DNA of 17,063 nucleotides. Source: JAUVXJ01 sp034430275 (GTDB lineage: Bacteria; Chloroflexota; Anaerolineae; UBA7937; B3-Chlor). The notes under the pieces were generated by a model. The model saw nothing but the letters and a program-made list of their open reading frames with translations. It ran no database searches and had not been told where the DNA came from. A program made the position numbers and the translations under genes. Position 1 is the stretch's first letter. Each line of letters starts with the position of its first letter. The stretch spans positions 1-17,063 of the forward strand of contig DAOUEW010000371.1 of NCBI GenBank assembly GCA_034430275.1, written 5' to 3'. This document shows positions 1 through 7,325 of the stretch, piece by piece.

Positions 1-2
1 CG

Positions 3-1649
3 ACGACTATTCACGTTGCCCTCGAACACCTGGCCTCAGGCGAGGGGGGGACCCTTCGGTTGTCCTTGCTGGGGTACACAAGCGATGAAGCAAATCCGGA
101 TCACCATCTGCGGATACTCCTGAACGAGTGTCTGCTGGACGAAGCCCGATGGGACGGGCAGGGCGAACACCTCATGGAGAGCTCGGTTCCTTCTTCGTGC
201 ATGAGAGAAGGAGAGAATGCGCTGGTGCTCGAGGCAGAGGGTGACACGGGCGCGCAGGCTGATATCGTGCTGCTGGACTGGTTTGAACTGGACCTCAGCC
301 GCTCTCTCGTGGCTATGGAGAACAAGCTGGAGTTCGTTGGGCAGGGTGGTCGCTATGTGCTCGACGGATTCAGCGCTGAGTCGATATGGCTCTTCGATAT
401 CACCTCCTCACTCGATGTGGTTCTCGTTGCCGGTCCGCAAATAGAGCGAGACGGTTCAGGCTACACCATTTCGTTCTGCGATGGGGAGCCGGCCGGCCGA
501 CGCTATGTCGCTCTGAGCGAGGCCGGGTTCCAGACGCCGCCCAGCATGTCGGGTGTCGTCACCTCGGACGATCTGCTGAGCTCGGCCATCCAGGCCGACT
601 ACGTGGTCGTCACGCACGGGGACTTTGCGGCCGCGATCCAGCCGCTGGTCGAGTGGAGGCGCAGCCAGGGGTTCTCCGTCAAGGTGGTGACCACCGCTGA
701 GGTCTACGATCAGTTCAGCCACGGCCTGGTGGATCCGGCGGCCATTCGCAATCTGCTCCGGTACGCACACACACATTGGAGAGCGCCCGCCCCCCAGTAC
801 GTGTTGCTCGTCGGTGATGCTAGCTACGACTACAGGGACTACCTGGGTGGGCCCAACAAGAGTTTCGTGCCGTCCTACCAGACAGACACGGTCCTGGGTG
901 GCCAGACGAGCAGCGACAACTGGTTCGTCGCACTGGACGAAGAGGATATCCTGCCTGACATGGCTATTGGACGTCTGCCCGTACAGACCGCGGCAGATGC
1001 CAGGGTCGTGGTGGACAAGATCATAGCTTACGAACAGAGTGCGCCCCCGGGCGACTGGCGACAGAGGGTTGTGCTGGTGGCAGACGGGCAAGACCCCGAC
1101 TTCGCGGCGCAGTCGGACGCGCTCGCCGACGAATCTGTGCGCGACCCCTACGAGGTTATCAAGATCCATGCTGCCTCCCTGGACGATCCGCAGTACGTCC
1201 TGGCGAGGGAACTCGCTCTGGGCGGTGTGGTGGTGAACTACACTGGTCACGGCAGCATTGATGCTTGGTCGGAGGACAGGATCTTCTGCTCGGAGGACAT
1301 CGCGTCCCTGGCAAATGACGGACGGCAGCCCATGATGATCATGATGTCCTGTCTCGTGGGGTTCTTCGATCATCCTGAACGGCAAGCGATGGCCGAGGAG
1401 TTGCTGCTGGCGAAGGATGGTGGGGCCATAGCCGTGCTCGCGCCCAGCAGCTTGACTCTGTCCTCAGATCAGGGACCCCTGGATCGTGCGCTGGTCAAGG
1501 CTCTGCTATCTGGGGAGGTGCCCACCGTGGGCCTGGCCATCATGGAGGCGAAGCGCTCCCTGCCTGTGGAGACGCAGGGGCAACGGGACGTCATCGAGAC
1601 CTTCACCCTCTTCGGCGACCCAGGCCTCCGACTGGTGAGCCCGAATTGA
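3..1649 (+). CDS. C25 (gingipain-type) cysteine peptidase, 5'-truncated
   Basis: C-terminal part of a secreted C25-family peptidase. The frame is open to the left window edge, so the true start is upstream; the TTG at 60 is only an internal codon. The first ~90 residues match the beta-rich pre-catalytic region of the next gene (LDHL/LEHL, then a 'DW/NWFELD' segment). The catalytic domain follows, with the His in VNYTGHG (codon 1248-1250) and the Cys in MMSCLVG (codon 1350-1352). The C-terminal LFGDPGLRL matches the ILGDPALRL of the neighbour and is typical of C25. The enzyme would cleave proteins outside the cell. It is a tandem paralog of the 2036-5074 gene, which has its own promoter. Unlike the neighbour it ends soon after the catalytic domain and lacks the LPL tail. 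Family call is firm; substrate is unknown. Confidence 0.9.
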   Translation, partial: TTIHVALEHLASGEGGTLRLSLLGYTSDEANPDHHLRILLNECLLDEARWDGQGEHLMESSVPSSCMREGENALVLEAEGDTGAQADIVLLDWFELDLSRSLVAMENKLEFVGQGGRYVLDGFSAESIWLFDITSSLDVVLVAGPQIERDGSGYTISFCDGEPAGRRYVALSEAGFQTPPSMSGVVTSDDLLSSAIQADYVVVTHGDFAAAIQPLVEWRRSQGFSVKVVTTAEVYDQFSHGLVDPAAIRNLLRYAHTHWRAPAPQYVLLVGDASYDYRDYLGGPNKSFVPSYQTDTVLGGQTSSDNWFVALDEEDILPDMAIGRLPVQTAADARVVVDKIIAYEQSAPPGDWRQRVVLVADGQDPDFAAQSDALADESVRDPYEVIKIHAASLDDPQYVLARELALGGVVVNYTGHGSIDAWSEDRIFCSEDIASLANDGRQPMMIMMSCLVGFFDHPERQAMAEELLLAKDGGAIAVLAPSSLTLSSDQGPLDRALVKALLSGEVPTVGLAIMEAKRSLPVETQGQRDVIETFTLFGDPGLRLVSPN

Positions 1650-1765
1650 CCGCGCGTACCGAGCAAGGCCGTCAAGAGCTGGCTGCCGAATCCGACCCCG
1701 GCGATATCACAGGCGATCTGGATACTGTAACCCAAGCCCTTGGCCCCTATCCCACGAAAGTACCC

Positions 1766-1794
1766 TTGACACGTGGGCAGAGCTGTGATAGACT
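1766..1794 (+). promoter_or_regulatory. sigma70-type promoter for the second C25 gene
   Basis: TTGACA at 1766-1771 matches the -35 consensus exactly. After a 17-base spacer comes TAGACT (1789-1794) as the -10. Transcription would start near 1801, leaving a leader of about 235 bases before the C25 start. It lies in the gap after the first C25 gene, so the two paralogs can be expressed separately. Confidence 0.7.
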
Positions 1795-1800
1795 GTAGCC

Positions 1801-2035
1801 GATGGAACCGCCTGGAGGGCAGCGTGAGAAGCCTCCACCACGAGGCGGGCTGACCCGATTGTGTCACCACTATTCGATTGGGTATCGGCGTTTGGAGCGG
1901 TGCCGAGGGGAGGTTGGGCATGTTGCACCTCGGCGGACGTGCGGTCATGATGTCGACCAGATAGCACAGGACCAGGCGATGCCTGGGCGCCGAGACTACT
2001 ACGTATTCGCTATTCTTGGCCGAGGATATACTGTC
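1801..2035 (+). other. structured 5' leader of the second C25 gene
   Basis: No convincing gene is seen between 1650 and 2035. The frame of the downstream peptidase is open from 1802, but residues before 2036 look like untranslated sequence and precede a proper signal peptide. Two perfect inverted repeats are present: GCCGAGG (1902-1908) with CCTCGGC (1928-1934), and CCAGGC (1972-1977) with GCCTGG (1981-1986) around a GAT loop. No U-tract follows either, so they are leader hairpins rather than clear terminators. I do not recognise a known riboswitch class here. Confidence 0.35.
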
Positions 2036-5000
2036 GTGAGCAAGAGTTGGGTCGTGAAACGAGTCATGTTTCTAGTGTCTATCTGTCTTGCCCTCGCCTG
2101 GATTGGCGCTACATCCGCCGCCGGGCCGAGAAGCGCCTCCACGGGCATCACGTCGGCGGATAGCGCGGAACTGCGGCTCATCAAGTCTGATGCAGAGAGC
2201 GTGATCGTAGAGCTGCGGACCTCATCCTACCAGATCGAGGAGACGGTGGTCGACGGCACAACGTATCACTTTGTAAGCGCTCCCGACTGTGGACAGACGG
2301 ACGATGTTGGCCGCCCTCAGTTGCCCGTAAGAGGGGTGTTACTGGGAATACCGACGGTGGCCGAGTATACCCTGCACGTAGTCGGGGTCGACGAGGAGGT
2401 TGTGTCGGGGCGGTACAATGTCCTCCCAGTGCCTCGACCTGTGCTCGATACCGATTTGGAGGGCGTCCCCACGCAGATAAGCTACGAATCTGCCAGGGAC
2501 GATGTCGTCTACTCCAGCGACGCGCTCTATCCCTTCAGTGCCGCTGAGATGGGGTCCAGCGGCTTCATCAGGGATCAGCGGGTTGTGCAGTTGCGATTCT
2601 TTCCCTTCCGCTACAACCCTGTCAGTGGAGAGCTGAGGCGGGCCACACGAATCCGCCTGGAGTTGTCGTTCAGCTATCCGGACGCTCAGCCACAGCTTGC
2701 GTCAGTTGCGATAGAGAGTGATAGCTTCGAGCAGGTGCTGCGAAACACTCTCGTGAACTATGACTCGGCGAAGCAATGGCGGGGGACGTCTTCGAAAGTG
2801 GTTGCTGCGCCTGCGGCTCGACTCGGACAATCGGGCTCCGGCTACAAAGTCCTGGTTGACGAGGACGGCATCTACCAGTTGACCTACGGTGAGATAGAGA
2901 GTGCGGGGATGGAGCTGGGGGGTGTTCAATGCTCCGACCTGGAGCTCTCCAACCAGGGCGAACAGGTGGCGATCTACGTGTCTGACGAGGGCGACGACGG
3001 CTGGTTCAACGAGGAGGACTACATCCTCTTCTATGGTCAAGAGATGACCACCACGTACACGTACACGAATGTCTATTGGCTGACGACGGGCACTGGGAGC
3101 GGGCTGCGTATGCCGGAGAGGGCAGGGACACTGGGGGCAGGCACGGTGCCTACGTACTTCAATACCACCAGTCGGTGGGACGAGGATCTACAGTACGTGT
3201 CTTTCCTGCCCGAACCCCTCACCATACCCAGCGAGGAAGAGGAGGACCATTGGTTCGCGGGCTACGTCTATGCGCAGGTCATCCCTCAAGACCCTGCCAC
3301 CATGTCGCTCACCGTGACGCTCGATCATCTCTCGGTCTCGTCGCCTCCATACAGTGGCACCCTGCGTAGTGGGTTCAGCGCGCAGGATACTACAAGCGAT
3401 CCCTATAGTCACTACGTCAAGGTGTACCTCAATGGCCACGAGGTTCACGATGCTCTCTGGTCTGGTCGGGGCAAGCACGAGTTCGAGACCGATGTCCCTC
3501 ACACCTACCTTCTCGAGGGGAGCAACAACATCTCGGTGGAGTGCCTGCTACACGATCCCGGTGTGGCGGACAATGACATTGTCCACGTTAACTGGTTCGA
3601 GATCGATTATCGTCGCACGTATACTGTCGAGAACGAGGCGTTGCTCTTCGACGGAGACGAGGCAGGAACCTGGCAGTTCGAGGTGCCGGGTTTCCTCACC
3701 GATACCATCGAAGTCTTTGACGTGACGAACCCGGTGAGCGTGACCCGCATCGTCAGCACCACCGTGGCGCCGACCGGGTCCTACACGCTCAAGTTCCAGG
3801 ACTCCACCGTCGGTGAAGGCCACTACCTGGCTCTCAGTCCGGCACGCTATCACAGCGCCTCCATAGTGGAGGACACGTCGTCCGATCTCAGGGACGGCTC
3901 CAGTGGGGCCGATTACATCGTCATCACCCATCCCAGCTTCAGCGACGCCGTGGCTGCGCTGGCGAGCCACAGGGCAGCCCAGGGGCTCCGCGTGAAGGTG
4001 GTCGATGTGATGGACGTCTACGACGAGTTCAACTACGGCGTCTTCCATCCGCGGGCGATCCGGGACTTCCTGGAGTACGCCTATGCCAACTGGGTGGCTC
4101 CGGCGCCCAGCTACGTGCTCTTGGTGGGGGACGGAAACTGGGACTTCAAGGATCATCTGGGTCGTGGCGAGCCCAACTACGTCCCCCCGTATCTCATCTA
4201 CGCGGAAGAAGGCATCGGGGAGACCTCGGCTGACAATCGGTACGCGTGTGTCTCGGGCGATGACGTACTGCCCGACATGCACATCGGACGACTGCCCGCT
4301 CAGACCGTGACGCAGGTCAACTCCATGGTAGACAAGATCCTGAAATACGAGAACGACCTGCCCCAAGGTAGTTGGAGACAGGAGGTGTTGTTTCTCGCCG
4401 ACGATCCCGACGACCCTGAGGACCCCGAATCCGCCAATCACTTCTGGTCTCTGGCGGATGACATCGCGGACAATCATCTTCCCCCTCCTGACCTGTACGT
4501 AGCGGAGAAGGTGTACTACGGAGTATCGCCCTATCTGACACGTGATTCCGTGAGGGACGCCCTGTTCGATGCTTTCCAGGCGGGGCGGCTCTTCATCAAC
4601 TATGTGGGGCATGGGGCGACGTTCTCCTGGGGAGGATATCCCCCAGGACCGTTCTTGACGCGGGGCGACGTAGCAGCCTTGCCCACCAGCGACAGGACGC
4701 CGATCCTGATGGCCATGGCGTGCATGGAAGGATACTTCATCTATCCCAGTCCGCCGGAAGAGGACTGGTCGTGTTTGGCGGAGAGCCTGATTCGCGCCCA
4801 GGGCAAGGCCTCCGTGGCCAATTGGTCGCCCGGGAGCATTGGCCTCGCCAGCGACCAACACTACCTTCACGCCGGGTTCTACGACGCAGTGTTCAGGGAC
4901 TACGTATACGAGTTGGGGGCGGCAACCGATCTGGGCAAGCTGAACCTGTATCAGCATGCAGCAGAGGACCATCGGGAGCTCATCGACACCTATGCCATCT

Positions 5001-5074
5001 TGGGGGATCCGGCCCTGCGTCTGCCAATCGAGCATTACGTGGCGTTCCTGCCGCTGGGGTTGAAGGGGTACTGA
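2036..5074 (+). CDS. secreted C25 (gingipain-type) cysteine peptidase, full length
   Basis: Extracellular cysteine endopeptidase of about 1012 residues. I chose GTG 2036 because GAGGA lies 9 bases upstream and translation begins just before a signal peptide (VMFLVSICLALAWIGATSA, cleavage near residue 28); GTG 2054 and ATG 2066 are alternatives. A propeptide-like region follows, with the C25-typical FFPFRYNPVSGELRR around residues 187-200, then a long beta-rich region to ~residue 620. The catalytic domain carries His859 in FINYVGHG and Cys896 in MAMACMEG, and ends with ILGDPALRL. The extreme C-terminus is FLPLGLKGY, a short hydrophobic tail of a kind I associate with secreted Chloroflexota proteins (from memory). 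An acidic stretch, DDPDDPEDPES, sits before the catalytic His. Its own promoter lies at 1766. Family assignment is secure; target proteins are unknown. Confidence 0.93.
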   Translation: MSKSWVVKRVMFLVSICLALAWIGATSAAGPRSASTGITSADSAELRLIKSDAESVIVELRTSSYQIEETVVDGTTYHFVSAPDCGQTDDVGRPQLPVRGVLLGIPTVAEYTLHVVGVDEEVVSGRYNVLPVPRPVLDTDLEGVPTQISYESARDDVVYSSDALYPFSAAEMGSSGFIRDQRVVQLRFFPFRYNPVSGELRRATRIRLELSFSYPDAQPQLASVAIESDSFEQVLRNTLVNYDSAKQWRGTSSKVVAAPAARLGQSGSGYKVLVDEDGIYQLTYGEIESAGMELGGVQCSDLELSNQGEQVAIYVSDEGDDGWFNEEDYILFYGQEMTTTYTYTNVYWLTTGTGSGLRMPERAGTLGAGTVPTYFNTTSRWDEDLQYVSFLPEPLTIPSEEEEDHWFAGYVYAQVIPQDPATMSLTVTLDHLSVSSPPYSGTLRSGFSAQDTTSDPYSHYVKVYLNGHEVHDALWSGRGKHEFETDVPHTYLLEGSNNISVECLLHDPGVADNDIVHVNWFEIDYRRTYTVENEALLFDGDEAGTWQFEVPGFLTDTIEVFDVTNPVSVTRIVSTTVAPTGSYTLKFQDSTVGEGHYLALSPARYHSASIVEDTSSDLRDGSSGADYIVITHPSFSDAVAALASHRAAQGLRVKVVDVMDVYDEFNYGVFHPRAIRDFLEYAYANWVAPAPSYVLLVGDGNWDFKDHLGRGEPNYVPPYLIYAEEGIGETSADNRYACVSGDDVLPDMHIGRLPAQTVTQVNSMVDKILKYENDLPQGSWRQEVLFLADDPDDPEDPESANHFWSLADDIADNHLPPPDLYVAEKVYYGVSPYLTRDSVRDALFDAFQAGRLFINYVGHGATFSWGGYPPGPFLTRGDVAALPTSDRTPILMAMACMEGYFIYPSPPEEDWSCLAESLIRAQGKASVANWSPGSIGLASDQHYLHAGFYDAVFRDYVYELGAATDLGKLNLYQHAAEDHRELIDTYAILGDPALRLPIEHYVAFLPLGLKGY

Positions 5075-5179
5075 GGCACACTCGCGCTGGCGGGACACTG
5101 AAGAAGCGGGAGGGGACATACTGCTCACCTGCCGGTCGAGGAGCATCGCTCAAGACGTGAACGGCAAGCGCGGCGACAG

Positions 5180-5662
5180 ATGATGGCCTACAACACACTG
5201 AAATGCCTGTTTGTTCTGGCGGCTTTGTTGACCACCCCGTCGTTGGTGGCGGCCCAGGATCCTGTCTCCACCTCAGTGCCGGGGACCGTAGTCATAGAAT
5301 GGACCACAGAGAGCGAGGTGGACCTGGCCGGATTCAACATCTACCGCAGCGAAAGCCGGGATGGACCTTACGTCAAGATCAACAGCGAACTGATCCCTGC
5401 ATCTCCTGACCCCATCGCTGGCGGCAGCTACAGCTACGCCGATTCGACGGCGGAAGCTGGTGTAGCCTACTACTACAAGCTGGAGGATGTGGAACTGGAC
5501 GGCAAGACCGCCACGCACGGGCCCATCAGGGTAGTAGCCACGGCAGAGTCGGCCGCGCAGCCTTCCACGGCAGGCGTGCTAGCTGTGATTCTGCTGGCGA
5601 CCCTACTGGGGGCGGTTGCCCTATGGCTGACTAGTCGAACCAGCCGTCCCGCAAGCCCCTGA
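5180..5662 (+). CDS. small surface protein: signal peptide, FN3-like domain, C-terminal TM
   Basis: 160-residue protein. Residues 1-25 form a signal peptide (CLFVLAALLTTPSLVAA, cleavage before Gln26). Residues ~33-120 resemble one fibronectin-type-III-like beta domain, with the recurrent pattern WTTESEVDLAGFNIYRSE and YYYKLEDVELDG. Residues ~131-151 are a transmembrane helix followed by a short basic tail (TSRTSRPASP). It would therefore sit on the outer face of the membrane with its domain exposed. It starts 105 bases after the C25 gene and is probably co-transcribed with it; no terminator is visible between them. The start is ATG 5180 or the adjacent ATG 5183, without a strong ribosome binding site. 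A link to peptidase localisation or binding is only inferred from position. Confidence 0.75.
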   Translation: MMAYNTLKCLFVLAALLTTPSLVAAQDPVSTSVPGTVVIEWTTESEVDLAGFNIYRSESRDGPYVKINSELIPASPDPIAGGSYSYADSTAEAGVAYYYKLEDVELDGKTATHGPIRVVATAESAAQPSTAGVLAVILLATLLGAVALWLTSRTSRPASP

Positions 5663-6223
5663 GGCTCACTCCGTCTCAAGGCCGACCTCGCGGCTCAATT
5701 GAGCTCCGGCCAACAACCTCCAGTCTTGATAGAGATCTTCGGCTGCACGCGTCCCACCATGTGTGACCACTCCTCGACGCTGCGCGCCTCGTGAGCTAGG
5801 CTCTCCAGAAGGCGAGGTGCCCGGCGTGTACGTTTTAATAGGACTTTAACGCTCTCTTTATAGCCATTTAAGTACCCGCACATACAATGTAAACCAGGAG
5901 CCGTGAGGGCTCCCTGCCTCCGGGAACTAGCTCGCAGTGGCTAGTGTGCAACAGAGAGCAGGGGCGCTGCAGTCAGCGATGACATGGCAGATTGGGCAAG
6001 AACAGACCGGGCGTCTTCACATACTGATCGAGCTGATCACAATAGAGTTCAACCGGCGTCAACACCTTTTCTTCGATTCCCCAGCCGGAGGAGCCGGACT
6101 GCTAGGAAGCAAAGGTTGGCGGTCCGGCTCTTGTATTGCCGAAAGGGAGCCTGCCGGAAGGCGAGCTCAAGAGCCAGTATCTGGCGCGATAACGATGAAG
6201 GGTTTAGAGGAAGGAGAGCAGAG
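5663..6223 (+). other. gene-free region upstream of the dockerin-loop protein
   Basis: 561 bases with no coding sequence I would defend. The 5830-5890 part is noticeably AT-richer than its surroundings and includes TACAAT (5883-5888), a possible -10 box without a good -35. GGAGCC/GGGCTCC around 5898 can form a small hairpin. Further on is the GAGCCGGAC/GTCCGGCTC hairpin listed separately. The ribosome binding site of the next gene, AAGGAG, is at 6211-6216. A 62-codon open frame on the minus strand (5883 to 5695) has no ribosome binding site and is not called. Confidence 0.4.
6091..6137 (+). terminator. terminator-like leader hairpin before the 6224 gene
   Basis: GAGCCGGAC (6091-6099) pairs perfectly with GTCCGGCTC (6122-6130) over a 22-base loop, followed by the T-rich TTGTATT. 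It lies about 90 bases upstream of the start codon of the next gene, in the same direction. It may be an attenuator in that gene's leader or the terminator of an upstream transcript. The large loop weakens the terminator call. Confidence 0.45.
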
Positions 6224-7111
6224 ATGTGGACTAGGAAACTTGTGATTCCGCTGCTTGTAGCGGTAACCCTGATGTTGGCGGCAGGTGGCATAGCCTATGC
6301 CGATCTGAAGGCTACACACTGGGTGGATGGCTGGGATGAGGGCTCAAGCCCTCAACAATACGCTCACAGCTTGAACGTGGTGGTGTTCGACGGCGATTGG
6401 CTGTCATTCCTCCACGAGCTTGAATTCGACAAGGATCCCTACGTGCAGACCAATCCCGCGTATCCCGCGTCTGCGTGCCAAGCTTATCCGGAGCGTACCA
6501 CCACGTGGGCAGGCGTGATGGAATTCGGCCTGGGTCACGTAGACAACGCCCCTGACGGGGCCCCGGGATGGCAGGAGAGCAGGGATTGGCAACTCGTTGC
6601 GTGCGACCGCAACGGCGATGGCAAGTTCGACGGCAAAGACGCCGAAGTCCAGCCCATGGACTATGTAGTTCCGTACACCGGTGGTATTCTCACCGTGATC
6701 ACGAAGGACCTAGAGGTGGGCTGCACGGTGGGCAACTGCAAGACTGAGATCGTCACCACGATCTTCATCAACACCGACACTGACTGTGATGGAAATCAGA
6801 ACACCGATATTCCGGTAGGGGGGCTGTGTTTCTATGCCCAGGCCGAGACGCCAGTGATCCTGGAGGGCGACCCCTTGCTGTGGGAAGGAAACCTCCAGAC
6901 CCGCATCAGCGCAGGTGGGGGAGACAAGACCGTCAACTATCACGTCGATGGAATGCCGGTAGGCACAGCAATCACGCTATCCTCATTCACGGCGAGGTCA
7001 GTTGACCCTGGATTGATGCCTGGTGACTACGTGGTGTGGGCTGTGGCGGCGGTGCTGTTCATCGCAGCGATCGGCGTGGTGACCTGGCGCATGGTGTTCG
7101 TGCGGCGATAG
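6224..7111 (+). CDS. secreted/surface protein with dockerin-like loop and C-terminal TM anchor
   Basis: 295-residue protein of unrecognised family. I chose ATG 6224 because AAGGAG lies at 6211-6216 and a clear signal peptide follows (LVIPLLVAVTLMLAAGGIAYA, cleavage before Asp27); the frame is open further upstream but reads as leader. The exported part has six cysteines (85, 127, 167, 172, 188, 202). Residues 128-139 read DRNGDGKFDGKD, which fits a calcium-binding dockerin/EF-hand-like loop with Asp/Asn at positions 1, 3, 5, 9 and 12. Residues ~269-288 form a transmembrane segment followed by RMVFVRR, so the protein is probably held in the membrane with its bulk outside. A strong terminator at 7182 ends the unit. 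Function is unknown. Confidence 0.75.
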   Translation: MWTRKLVIPLLVAVTLMLAAGGIAYADLKATHWVDGWDEGSSPQQYAHSLNVVVFDGDWLSFLHELEFDKDPYVQTNPAYPASACQAYPERTTTWAGVMEFGLGHVDNAPDGAPGWQESRDWQLVACDRNGDGKFDGKDAEVQPMDYVVPYTGGILTVITKDLEVGCTVGNCKTEIVTTIFINTDTDCDGNQNTDIPVGGLCFYAQAETPVILEGDPLLWEGNLQTRISAGGGDKTVNYHVDGMPVGTAITLSSFTARSVDPGLMPGDYVVWAVAAVLFIAAIGVVTWRMVFVRR

Positions 7112-7181
7112 CCGCTCCCGGCATGCTTCAGAACCTCGCCGCTTGACGTGGTTGGCGCAGACGTAGGTATCGAGCTGTTAC

Positions 7182-7211
7182 AAGCCCCGTCGTGTTCGGA
7201 CGGGGTTTGTG
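7182..7211 (+). terminator. Rho-independent terminator after the 6224 gene
   Basis: CCCCGTC (7185-7191) pairs with GACGGGG (7199-7205) around a 7-base loop, followed by TTTGTG. It lies ~70 bases beyond the stop codon at 7111 and separates this gene from the M14 peptidase. Confidence 0.75.
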
Positions 7212-7275
7212 CGTGGTCCCCGGAACTGGGGCAACGACGAGTCCGCCTGGATGGAAGCCGCTCTGCACCCGCTTG

Positions 7276-7305
7276 TTGGCACGGTGTGCCACAAAGTGCT
7301 ATCGT
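7276..7305 (+). promoter_or_regulatory. possible promoter for the M14 carboxypeptidase
   Basis: TTGGCA (7276-7281), an 18-base spacer and TATCGT (7300-7305) give a plausible but weak sigma70 site between the terminator at 7182 and the M14 start. The -10 matches only four of six consensus positions. Confidence 0.3.
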
Positions 7306-7325
7306 TCGCCTAGCCGACGTGGGGC

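Noticed and set aside
456..1385. Long minus-strand open frames opposite both C25 genes (also 3548-5146)
   Set aside because: They are mirror frames caused by high GC3 in the real genes. They have no motifs, while the + strand carries intact C25 catalytic motifs.
1802..2035. N-terminal extension of the second C25 peptidase from ATG 1802
   Set aside because: It begins at the predicted transcription start, lacks a ribosome binding site, is compositionally unlike the protein and would bury the signal peptide behind 78 residues.
5695..5883. 62-codon open frame on the minus strand in the AT-richer part of the 5663-6223 gap
   Set aside because: The protein looks plausible (basic, helical), but it has no ribosome binding site, no recognisable family and no supporting neighbour. 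Coding is not supportable from sequence alone.
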